Below, in pieces: positions 38,279 to 45,685 of a DNA stretch of 64,000 nucleotides. Made by a program: the position numbers and the translations under genes. Position 1 is the first letter of the stretch. Each line of letters starts with the position of its first letter. The notes beneath the pieces are model-generated. The model searched no databases. It saw only the letters and a list, made by a program, of their open reading frames with translations, and had not been told where the DNA came from. Source of the DNA: VXPQ01 sp965232485 (GTDB lineage Bacteria; Bacteroidota; Rhodothermia; Rhodothermales; VXPQ01); the NCBI GenBank assembly GCA_965232485.1, contig OZ246975.1, positions 2,418,001 to 2,482,000 on the forward strand, read 5' to 3'.

Positions 38279-40021
38279 ATGCGTTCGCGGGAGTTCGATA
38301 CGAAGGCGCAAGGCTTCGGCCGTCCTCGGCGTTTGTGGGGATGGAGCCTCCTGCTGGCCTTTCTGGCGTTGCGGATGACGGCCTGCGCGGGCGAAGCCCC
38401 GCCGGACGAACGCGACCGCACGGTGACGAGCGTGGACGGAATGGAGATCACCGTGGAGGATTTCGAGACCTCCTATGTGGCTTTTCTCATGGCCACGGGG
38501 CAAAACGATACGCCTGCGAACCGCTACCTGCACCTTTCCCGGCTCGTAGACGCATCGCTTCTGGCCGACGAAGCGGCGCGACGCGGCTACGGAGCCGACA
38601 GCGTATTTCAGTCCCTGGTCGAGCGCGCGCGGCGGCAAGCGATCGGCGGACGCTTCTTCGAAACGGCGTTTCTCGAAACCCTGCCCCCCATCGACGACGC
38701 CGACGCGCGGCGGGCGTTCGTCCTGTCGAAGCAGCAGGTGGTGGCGCGGCATCTCTTTTATCGCGACTCCGCCGAGGCGGAAGCGGCCCACGCGCGCCTG
38801 GCGGCCGGAAGCGATTTCCTGGAAGAAGCCGTTCTGTGCTACGACCTCCCCGCCGTCGATTCGTCGGCGGGCATGCTGGGCCCCATCCGGTATTTTCAGG
38901 TGGACGACGCGTTCGCCGAAGCAGCGTTTGCGCTGGACGTCGGGGAAATATCGGAGCCGGTTCGGTCGCGCTACGGTTACCATATCATTCGCGCGGAAGA
39001 AAAAACAGGCACGCCCATCGTTACGGAATCCGAATACCAGTACCGCAAGGAGGGTGTAACGACGCAAGTAGCGCTGCGGACAAGGCGGCTCGAAGGCGAT
39101 CGCTTCGTCCGGGAGTTCATGGAAGGGCTGGACCTCCAGGTGGATGCGCCGGCTGTCCGTAGTCTTGCGCAGGCGATACAACGTCTTGAAAACCGCGTAG
39201 CCTCGGCTCCCGTGGAACTGGAGATGGACCCGGAAACGGCTCGGCCCGATCTGGGGGCGCTGCACAGGGAACTCACGCCGGACACGCCGTTGGCCACGTA
39301 CCTTTTTGAGGGCGAAACGGTGGTTTTTACGGCGGGCGACTATTACTTCTGGCTGCCCGTTTTGCCGTTTTCCGAAGCGCGCGCCCGGACCGCCGCCTCT
39401 GTGGGGCGGGCGTTGCGCAACGACGCCCTGTTTCGCGCCGGTTTGCAACGTGGCCTGGACAGCGATCCCGCCGTGGCCGCCGAGGCGCAGCGCGCGGAGC
39501 GGCTTGAGCTTGCCCGCCGCCTCCGGGATACCTTGCGCGCCCATCCGCCCGCCGCTATCCCCGAAACGGAGATCCGCGCCGCCTTCGATCGCAGTCCCGC
39601 CGCCCGGCGGCAGCGCTGGATTGCGGATTTCTGGATCATCCCCTTTTCCTCGCAGCCGGAAGCGGAAACGGCGCAAACCCTGTTGACGTCCGATCCGTCG
39701 CGGGCGGCGAACTACGCGGGGTACGTTCGCCATGCGGAAACGAATCCGGACGCCTTGCCGGAATGGGCCGCGACGGTTCGGCAGGCGCCCCTGCGGCAGA
39801 TACTGCTGGCCCGGCAGGCTTCCGGCGCCTGGGCCCTGGTCCGCGTAGCCAAGCGGCGTACGGAACCGGCTACTACGTATGCGGCCGTGCGGGATTCGCT
39901 TTTCCGGGCCGCGGCGCCGCGCTACAACGAGTATCGACTTCTCCGGCGCCTTTACGACCGGGCCGTGGTGCGCACGGACAGCCTGTTGTTCGAGCAAATG
40001 ATGGAACTGGGCGGGCCCTGA
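38279..40021 (+). CDS. Parvulin-type peptidyl-prolyl isomerase, probable lipoprotein
   Basis: A 580-residue exported folding factor. The N-terminal hydrophobic segment ends with a possible lipobox MTAC (about residue 35). A SurA-like N-terminal region (about 45-140) precedes a PpiC/parvulin domain (about 150-245: VARHLFYRDSAEAEAAHARL, GSDFLEEAV, MLGPIRYFQVDDAFAEAAFAL, EPVRSRYGYHIIRAEEKT). A second, degenerate parvulin-like region follows near the C-terminus. It probably helps outer-membrane or secreted proteins fold in the periplasm, which fits its position after the receptor/PorV genes. ATG 38279 with an upstream GCGAGGAG is preferred to an in-frame TTG inside the repeat. Confidence 0.85.
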   Translation: MRSREFDTKAQGFGRPRRLWGWSLLLAFLALRMTACAGEAPPDERDRTVTSVDGMEITVEDFETSYVAFLMATGQNDTPANRYLHLSRLVDASLLADEAARRGYGADSVFQSLVERARRQAIGGRFFETAFLETLPPIDDADARRAFVLSKQQVVARHLFYRDSAEAEAAHARLAAGSDFLEEAVLCYDLPAVDSSAGMLGPIRYFQVDDAFAEAAFALDVGEISEPVRSRYGYHIIRAEEKTGTPIVTESEYQYRKEGVTTQVALRTRRLEGDRFVREFMEGLDLQVDAPAVRSLAQAIQRLENRVASAPVELEMDPETARPDLGALHRELTPDTPLATYLFEGETVVFTAGDYYFWLPVLPFSEARARTAASVGRALRNDALFRAGLQRGLDSDPAVAAEAQRAERLELARRLRDTLRAHPPAAIPETEIRAAFDRSPAARRQRWIADFWIIPFSSQPEAETAQTLLTSDPSRAANYAGYVRHAETNPDALPEWAATVRQAPLRQILLARQASGAWALVRVAKRRTEPATTYAAVRDSLFRAAAPRYNEYRLLRRLYDRAVVRTDSLLFEQMMELGGP

Positions 40022-40081
40022 CCGGGCCCGGCGGGGGGCGTTGCCCCGGGGATGCCGGCGTGAAGAAATTTTTCGAAGGGC

Positions 40082-40110
40082 TTGACTTGGGTCGCGAAAA
40101 GCGTTATGCT
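40082..40110 (+). promoter_or_regulatory. Sigma70-like promoter TTGACT-17-TATGCT
   Basis: A -35 TTGACT (40082-40087) and a -10 TATGCT (40105-40110) are separated by exactly 17 bp. The likely start point is near 40117, followed after about 37 nt by the Shine-Dalgarno GGGAGGA (40154-40160) and the ATG at 40169. This enterobacterial-style layout is unlike the rest of the window. Confidence 0.5.
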
Positions 40111-40168
40111 CAAACGTGCGTTCGGCTTCGGCCGGGTTTTTTACGAATTCCACGGGAGGATCTCTGAA

Positions 40169-40390
40169 ATGATACAGCGTATTTTCGTGGCGTTACTTTT
40201 AATAGCCTGTATGGGTGTTACCTATACTGCTGATGCAAAGCGTCCCGACTGCTATTTTTCTTACCCCGGCGGCTGTAGAGTCTATGGGTGGCTTAACCGA
40301 GATGGAACTGCTGATTTCATAACTTTTTGCGATGGTGCAGGTATCGTTGCAATTAATTTGTTTCAACCAGCAGGCGCCTGCGGCTCGTAA
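40169..40390 (+). CDS. Small secreted four-cysteine peptide, unknown function
   Basis: A 73-residue product with a clear signal peptide (MIQRIFVALLLIACMGVTYTADA). The mature peptide of about 50 residues has four cysteines (PDCYF, GGCRV, TFCDG, GACGS), enough for two disulfides, and ends in a glycine/alanine-rich tail. A strong Shine-Dalgarno GGGAGGA lies 8 nt upstream and a sigma70-like promoter before that. Base composition is visibly lower in GC than the flanks. It is followed 28 nt later by a lipoprotein gene with its own good ribosome site. I do not recognise the family; bacteriocin-like, inhibitor or adhesion roles are all open. Confidence 0.6.
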   Translation: MIQRIFVALLLIACMGVTYTADAKRPDCYFSYPGGCRVYGWLNRDGTADFITFCDGAGIVAINLFQPAGACGS

Positions 40391-40418
40391 ATCTCATAAC
40401 TTAAACACGAGGAAACCC

Positions 40419-41051
40419 ATGTACAAGCGCACGTTAACGATTCTCACGGTATTGACCTTTGTTGCAGTTATTGGCTGTCAACAAAATCCTGTAGGCGAAT
40501 CCAGGCAAACGTTTGCGGGTAGCAATGAATCCGGTTTTGTAACGTATATGGCGAAGACTGGAGAAAATGTGCCCGTCGATTTGGGAGGAGAACGGGCAAT
40601 CCGTTTGTACGAAAATGTCGTTGAACCTTTTCGTGATCTGGAAAAGAATTACGAAGCCGGTTCGATGTCTTTACAGGAGTTTGATGAGGGTGCGCGTGGT
40701 ATACTTAAGACCATTGCAGAAGACGAAGGGATTGTGCTTAAATCTGAACAGCTCGTTGCTCATCGCATGCTACATTTACTTCTGGATGATCCAAGCGCTT
40801 CCCAAGGACCTATTGCACACTATACCAATCTTCTGGTTCAAAGGGAGTCTCCTCATGCAGAGGTAATCTATGAGGCTTTAGGCATTCTTGAAGGGTACTG
40901 GACCGAGGAGCAGATCAAGACGGTTGCTGACGAAGCCATTATTAATGCCGATGTATGGCTTGGCGAGACTGAAGAGGATATGCATATTTCAGTAGATCGC
41001 CGCAGCGCCATTAGTACAGCGGTGAAAGATATGTCGCAACTTGTTGAATAG
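40419..41051 (+). CDS. Lipoprotein of unknown function
   Basis: A 210-residue predicted lipoprotein, with signal MYKRTLTILTVLTFVAVIGC giving the lipidated cysteine at residue 20. The mature part is helical and acidic (LYENVVEPFRDLEKNYEAGSMSLQEFDEGARGILKTIAEDEG..., ending VKDMSQLVE). The upstream CGAGGAAA is a good Shine-Dalgarno. Like the small gene before it, its codon use is AT-leaning relative to the window, suggesting the pair arrived together. Its stop abuts the right-end fragment of the inverted-repeat family. Function unknown. Confidence 0.65.
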   Translation: MYKRTLTILTVLTFVAVIGCQQNPVGESRQTFAGSNESGFVTYMAKTGENVPVDLGGERAIRLYENVVEPFRDLEKNYEAGSMSLQEFDEGARGILKTIAEDEGIVLKSEQLVAHRMLHLLLDDPSASQGPIAHYTNLLVQRESPHAEVIYEALGILEGYWTEEQIKTVADEAIINADVWLGETEEDMHISVDRRSAISTAVKDMSQLVE

Positions 41052-41052
41052 T

Positions 41053-41115
41053 TCATTCCTTGCCAGCGTACCCCTCGCACTCTTCTGAACTTCGCGGACT
41101 TAATCAGAGTATCCT
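41053..41115. repeat. Inverted-repeat element, copy E (right-end fragment)
   Basis: TCATTCCTTGCCAGCGTACC... through CGGACTTAATCAGAGTATCC matches the right 60 nt of copy A. It begins directly after the lipoprotein stop and lies between convergent genes; the left half is missing. Confidence 0.8.
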
Positions 41116-41160
41116 GAGGGGGTTTCTTGTTACAGGACCCTCCGCGGCGCTCTATGCGCT

Positions 41161-42414
41161 TCAGCGACGCTGCCGGAGCCGTTCCCGAACCCCTTCTACC
41201 GCAGGGTTCCCCTCGCCGTACCGAAAGGCGCGTTGCAACGCTGCGTTCGCCTTGTCCGCTTGCCCCGCACCGAGGTACAGCAAGCCGAGGTTCGCCCATG
41301 CCTCGGCATGGGTCGAATCCATGCGCAGCGCCTCAAGAAAAAGCGCTTCGGCTTCGGCAGGCTGGCCCGTTTGCGCATAGAGCGTGGCGATGTTGGTTTG
41401 CAGCGCGAGGTTGTGCGGGCGCAGGTTGAGGGCGATATGATAAGCGTTCAGCGCTTCCGCGAGCCGTCCCGAACGCCGCAATGCATTGGCCCAGGTCAAT
41501 TGCGCCTGGAAATTTTCCGGCAGGAGCCGCGCCTCGCGTCCGTAGCGCTCCACATCCTGCTGCTCGGCGCGCAACCGGTTGGCCCGGTCGAGTATGCGGG
41601 TTGCTTCGTCCAGTTGTCCCATATCCCTCAGAGACTGCCCCAGCGAGAAGGCCGCCTGGTAATTATAGGGTTGCGCGTCCAGCGCGGCGCGCAAGTGCGG
41701 CAGGGCTGCCTCGGGTTCTCCGGCCCGCCGCAGCAGGGAGCCTACCCTGTAGCGATAGTCGAGATGGGCGGCGTCGAGGGCCAGGGCCCGTTCGGCGTGC
41801 GCCAGCGCCGCCGGAAAATCTCCCTCGCGTTCGTGCCAGTCGGCCAGCGCGGCATGGGCCGGGGCGTAGTCCGGATCGACGGCAAGGGCCTGCTCGTAGG
41901 CTTTCCGCGCTTCCGCCGGGTTGCCCAGTGTTTCGTGGGTAGCGCCGAGTCCGTGCCACGGGTTGGGATCGCGGCTGTGTTGTGTCTCCCGCGCGTAGAA
42001 GGCCAACGCTTCGCGGTAACGCTTTTGCTGGAACGCCACATTGCCGAGGTTGTGGGCCAGTCCGGGATAATCGGCCTGCATGCGTTGCGCCTCGCGATAC
42101 GACGCTTCCGCTTCGTCCATGCGCCCCAACGCGAATAAGATCAACCCCTGCACGAAGTGTCCGTCGGGGGCAAACGGCGCATGGACTATCGCGCTGTCGG
42201 CCCAGACAAGCCCCTGCGCATAATCCCGCTGGCCCAGCGCCTGCCGCGCCTGTTGCACGAAGCGCTCGGCGGCGGGGGATAACGGAGCGACGTTTACAAT
42301 AGATGCGGACGCTTCAGCCTCCTTGTCGCCGCGCTCCGCAGAGCGACACCCTCCCGCGATGACAAGCAGGAGCGCAAGGCAAGCAACGCGATGAAGCAAT
42401 CGGGCCGGGCGCAT
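41161..42414 (-). CDS. TPR-repeat lipoprotein
   Basis: A 417-residue predicted lipoprotein (lipobox IAGGC near residue 23) composed largely of tetratricopeptide repeats. Successive units such as AEASYREAQRMQADYPGLAHNLGNVAFQQKRYREALAFY and PHLRAALDAQPYNYQAAFSLGQSLRDMGQLDEAT show the W-LG-Y-A-F-A-P pattern. Such proteins scaffold envelope complexes or polysaccharide-processing machinery. A perfect copy of the TATGCAAAAAATGCATA dyad lies 29-46 nt upstream of its ATG, in the position expected of an operator overlapping its promoter. Confidence 0.82.
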   Translation of the reverse strand: MRPARLLHRVACLALLLVIAGGCRSAERGDKEAEASASIVNVAPLSPAAERFVQQARQALGQRDYAQGLVWADSAIVHAPFAPDGHFVQGLILFALGRMDEAEASYREAQRMQADYPGLAHNLGNVAFQQKRYREALAFYARETQHSRDPNPWHGLGATHETLGNPAEARKAYEQALAVDPDYAPAHAALADWHEREGDFPAALAHAERALALDAAHLDYRYRVGSLLRRAGEPEAALPHLRAALDAQPYNYQAAFSLGQSLRDMGQLDEATRILDRANRLRAEQQDVERYGREARLLPENFQAQLTWANALRRSGRLAEALNAYHIALNLRPHNLALQTNIATLYAQTGQPAEAEALFLEALRMDSTHAEAWANLGLLYLGAGQADKANAALQRAFRYGEGNPAVEGVRERLRQRR

Positions 42415-42442
42415 GCCGGGTTTTCGGGGGAAGATTCTCGAT

Positions 42443-42460
42443 TATGCAAAAAATGCATAA
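42443..42460. promoter_or_regulatory. Single TATGCAAAAAATGCATA dyad upstream of TPR lipoprotein
   Basis: TATGCAAAAAATGCATAA is identical over 17 nt to copies 1 and 2 of the array at 28 kb. It sits 29 nt upstream of the TPR lipoprotein start (minus strand), suggesting that gene belongs to the same regulon. Confidence 0.6.
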
Positions 42461-42613
42461 TACATTTTTTCAAGGGGTTCCGAGCGCCGAGTCGGCCTCT
42501 TTCCGCTATTTCGGGATGTGCGGACGCATGGAGATCGGCGCGACCTTCCGCAAGGTAAAACATGCGGAGGTTTCATGCCGAATTTCGTCGTTTCGCGCCT
42601 TGTCAGGAAGCGT

Positions 42614-42639
42614 GCGTCGGGCGAGGCCTCGCCCGACGC
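42614..42639. terminator. 26-nt perfect palindrome after DUF5916 gene
   Basis: A self-complementary sequence centred on GGCC (half GCGTCGGGCGAGG) lies 16 nt beyond the stop of the minus-strand DUF5916 gene. It would form an 11-bp GC-rich stem with a 4-nt loop in RNA. No clear U-run follows, so it may be a factor-dependent terminator or an mRNA-stabilising hairpin. Confidence 0.45.
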
Positions 42640-42654
42640 CGGATGGTTGCGTCC

Positions 42655-45351
42655 TTACGAACTGAACCACCAGTTCATTTTCAGCACGAACACGTTATGC
42701 ATGTGCGCGGCGACCAATTGATCGAACGACGAGCCGAAAGCGAAGTATGGGTCGTCCGTGTCGCCGGAGCGTTGTTGCGTCCAGACCAGATACAGCGTGG
42801 AGCCGGGCCGGTATTCCCAGCGCGCCACCGCGGTTCCCCGCAGCGAGGCGAAGTTGAAATCCCGGTTGGGCAATTCGAGGGTTTTGGCAGGTCCGTCGGG
42901 TCCGTCCGGATCCGCCGCAAGCGTTTCCTCGTCGAACGTCGAACCTTCTTCGCCGTAGCGTATGAAGTCGTAGGACCGGGCCCGCGCCAGTTCCTTGTAT
43001 TCCGAATAGTCGCCCACGGATACGAGCGGCTGCGCATACAGCTGAAAACTCAGTTCCGGGGTGAATGTCCAGTTGAGTCGCACGGCGGACGACAGCGTGA
43101 TCTGGTCGAGTCTGGCGAATACGTAGCGTTTTCCGAACGTCCGGTCGGCCAGCGGATCGTCGAAGGCGCCGACCCACTGGGCCGTGCTGGTTGTCCATTC
43201 GACAGACGGATTCAGGGAAAGGGAGATATTCGAGGCGGCTTGCCATTCGACGTCTACGCCCAGTTCCGTTTCTTTTCCAGACCCGCTGCGCTCCAGATCC
43301 ACCTCAAGTCCTAGCACGAACGTCTTGCGGCGATCGGAATACACGTCCAGGCCCATGCCCATGCCCCCCGGCGTGAGCGTCAGCGGGCCGCCCCGCGTAC
43401 GCCGCGCGCTTACGGTTTCCGGGGTGACGAAGAGGCGCGCGAACGCAGCGTAATAATTCAGAAACTGCGCGCGGGCGAACGCGAAAGCCCCCGACGAAAA
43501 CACATTGCCGTCGTAGTCGATTCCGCGGAAAAGGGCGGCCAGCACGAACGCATCCCGCGTAAAGCGGGTGGGATCGTTCCAACTGTACCCCACGCTGACG
43601 TGCCCGTTCACGGCGTCTGAACCGTACTGAAACCCGGCGTCGTTTACGTCGAAGGAAGGCGACACGGCTTCGAGCGCCGTACTGAAGGACACGCGCCCCC
43701 GTTCCTTGCTCAGGCCCACGCGCCCGGTCCATCCGCTGAGCGACGTGGCGCTGCTGTCGAGGCGGACATGCTCCCGGTCCGGGCGCTGGAAGTAATGCAC
43801 CGAACCGCGCTGAATATCGAGCAGTCGTTCTTCGGTCCCTTTCAGATGCGACCATCCCGCCCAACCGTTCAGCACCCAGGTATTTTCCCTGTCCAGGAAA
43901 GTCCACCCGTCCATGCCGAAGCTCAACGACCGCTTGTTCATCTCGTCCATGAGGCGCTCGTCCGAAAAGAACCGCTGGTTGACGGTGGACAGAAAGCCCA
44001 GCCCATGACGCCCCTCCGCGAATTCTTTCTGGGCGCGGTAGACGCCGCGCCAGGTGGTTGGCTCTACTTCCGCTTCGGATTGTATGCCGGTTGCGTCTTG
44101 CAGCCGGGCATGTTCCCGGGCCGTCAGCGCCTGCATGACGCCTACGTTCCAGTCGCCCGCCAATTTGCCCACGATCTTGGTGGCGCCGAGTATGCGCGTG
44201 CCGTCGGGGACATCCGCAAATGCGTGGTCGGGTAAACTTCCTGTCGGCGCCCGCCCGATGCGGCGGCTGTAGAAAAACGATGGACTGTTGTGAAAATTCA
44301 CGTTGAAACTGGGTCCTCCCCTCCCGAAATCGCCGAATACGGAGGCTCCTTCCACGAAGAACGGGCGTTTTTCCGAAAAATACGTCTCGTAATCGCTCAG
44401 GTTGACGACGGCGGGGTCTACTTCCACCTGCCCGAAATCCGGGTTTACCGTGGCGTTCATCGTGAGGTTGGAGGTCAGGGCGTACCGTATATCGACGCCT
44501 GCATCCAGGCCGTACGAGGATCTGTCGTCGAACGGGTTGTCCTCGTCGGCCGTTTGATCGTATTCGCCGCGCGACGTGACGTACGGGATTATCTCCAGCT
44601 GGCGAGTCGGACTGATATTCCGAATGCCCACCAGTTCGGGGAAACGGCTTACGAAGCCGCTTTCGTCGCTGGGCGTGTACGCGAGGTAGGCGCGTTCCTG
44701 CTTGCGAGAGACGCCGCGTATAAAGTTGATTCCCCACACATACTGATCCTGTCGGTAAAATCGCAATTGCGAATACGGGATGCGCATCTCGACCGTCCAT
44801 CCGTACGGCGTGCGCTGCACGCGCCCCTGCCACACGCCATCCCAGTCGGAATCGTCGTGGTTGTCGTTCATGAACACCCCGTCGTGCAGCGTGCCCGCGG
44901 CGTTCAGGCCGAAGTAGTACCCGCTTCGACGATCCCGATACGGGTCCAGGCAGACTGCGAAAAAGTCGGATTCCAGGTTTGCGTCGCGGCGGCCCAGGCG
45001 AGCGACGATCGAGTCGGGCGCGCTATCGAACAGGCGGGCGCCGACGTAGAGCGCTTCGCTATCGTACAGCACGATGGCTTCGGTGCGTTCGGTCGCCGGC
45101 GCGCCTTCGACGGGGTCCAATTGAAAAAACCGGTCGGCGGGCGTACCACGTTCCCACGCCGATTCGTCCAGCCGCCCGTCTATTTGTATGATCTCCGCCG
45201 CGGCCGTTGCCGTGACGGTTTGCAAGAGGCCTTGTGTTTCGCCGGGGTCTTCTGCGGCGCCGTCCTGCGGGTGGGCGTATGTCTGGCCCCGGATTGCGGG
45301 CGCCGAAAAGATGAGTATGAAAAAGAACAGAATACGCGCTGTCGCAAGCAT
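42655..45351 (-). CDS. DUF5916 protein with N-terminal CBM9-like domain
   Basis: An 898-residue exported protein. Its signal peptide ends AIRGQ. A CBM9-like domain (about residues 50-230: IIQIDGRLDESAWERGTPADRFFQLDP, SEALYVGARLFDSAPD, YGWTVEMRIPYSQLRF) is followed by the DUF5916 region (about 240-898). That region carries SNLTMNATVNPDFGQVEVDPAVVNLSDYETYFSEKRPFFVEG, then outer-membrane-like strands to a terminal NVFVLKMNWWFSS. DUF5916 proteins are thought to be outer-membrane barrels linked to carbohydrate or peptide use; no reaction is known. It is transcribed toward the TPR lipoprotein gene. Confidence 0.85.
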   Translation of the reverse strand: MLATARILFFFILIFSAPAIRGQTYAHPQDGAAEDPGETQGLLQTVTATAAAEIIQIDGRLDESAWERGTPADRFFQLDPVEGAPATERTEAIVLYDSEALYVGARLFDSAPDSIVARLGRRDANLESDFFAVCLDPYRDRRSGYYFGLNAAGTLHDGVFMNDNHDDSDWDGVWQGRVQRTPYGWTVEMRIPYSQLRFYRQDQYVWGINFIRGVSRKQERAYLAYTPSDESGFVSRFPELVGIRNISPTRQLEIIPYVTSRGEYDQTADEDNPFDDRSSYGLDAGVDIRYALTSNLTMNATVNPDFGQVEVDPAVVNLSDYETYFSEKRPFFVEGASVFGDFGRGGPSFNVNFHNSPSFFYSRRIGRAPTGSLPDHAFADVPDGTRILGATKIVGKLAGDWNVGVMQALTAREHARLQDATGIQSEAEVEPTTWRGVYRAQKEFAEGRHGLGFLSTVNQRFFSDERLMDEMNKRSLSFGMDGWTFLDRENTWVLNGWAGWSHLKGTEERLLDIQRGSVHYFQRPDREHVRLDSSATSLSGWTGRVGLSKERGRVSFSTALEAVSPSFDVNDAGFQYGSDAVNGHVSVGYSWNDPTRFTRDAFVLAALFRGIDYDGNVFSSGAFAFARAQFLNYYAAFARLFVTPETVSARRTRGGPLTLTPGGMGMGLDVYSDRRKTFVLGLEVDLERSGSGKETELGVDVEWQAASNISLSLNPSVEWTTSTAQWVGAFDDPLADRTFGKRYVFARLDQITLSSAVRLNWTFTPELSFQLYAQPLVSVGDYSEYKELARARSYDFIRYGEEGSTFDEETLAADPDGPDGPAKTLELPNRDFNFASLRGTAVARWEYRPGSTLYLVWTQQRSGDTDDPYFAFGSSFDQLVAAHMHNVFVLKMNWWFSS

Positions 45352-45483
45352 GAAAGGGGTGAAGACGGGTTGCTATAAAACCTTGCGAACGGTCCAAATG
45401 GCGAGACGCGACGCCGACTACTCGACTACAGGCGCATTTGAACCACTATCCTTTCGAGGCAATACGTAATAAAAAGGATATAG

Positions 45484-45527
45484 TTACGGAAGCTCTGATT
45501 AAAGTGGACTTAATCAGAGCATCTTCA
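45484..45527. repeat. Inverted-repeat element, copy F (termini only, about 44 bp)
   Basis: TTACGGAAGCTCTGATTAA is followed after only five bases by TTAATCAGAGCATCTTCAC. The two termini are brought together with nothing between, as expected after loss of the whole interior. It lies in the 334-bp gap between the divergent-side start of DUF5916 and the end of the GH5 gene; apart from it and a GC-rich hairpin near the GH5 gene I see nothing in that gap. Confidence 0.75.
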
Positions 45528-45604
45528 CGCGGGCGCGGAAAGGATTATCGGGGAATGGCTGCGCTGCGGCGTATGTGCGGCGCATGCCCGAAACGCGCCC
45601 GTCG

Positions 45605-45630
45605 CCGCGCCGCCGGGCAAGGCGGCGCGG
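45605..45630. terminator. GC-rich hairpin downstream of GH5 gene
   Basis: CCGCGCCGCC (45605-45614), loop GGGCAA, then GGCGGCGCGG (45621-45630) form a perfect 10-bp stem 56 nt beyond the stop of the minus-strand GH5 gene. No U-tract follows, so intrinsic termination is uncertain. Confidence 0.4.
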
Positions 45631-45685
45631 GCTCGATTCGACGCATCCCCGGATCGTTCGTTCGCGGGATGCGTGCGGGCGCCGT

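Noticed and set aside
42461..42654. Small ORFs between the TPR lipoprotein and DUF5916 genes
   Set aside because: No ribosome site, signal or family pattern; only the operator and a palindrome are supported there.
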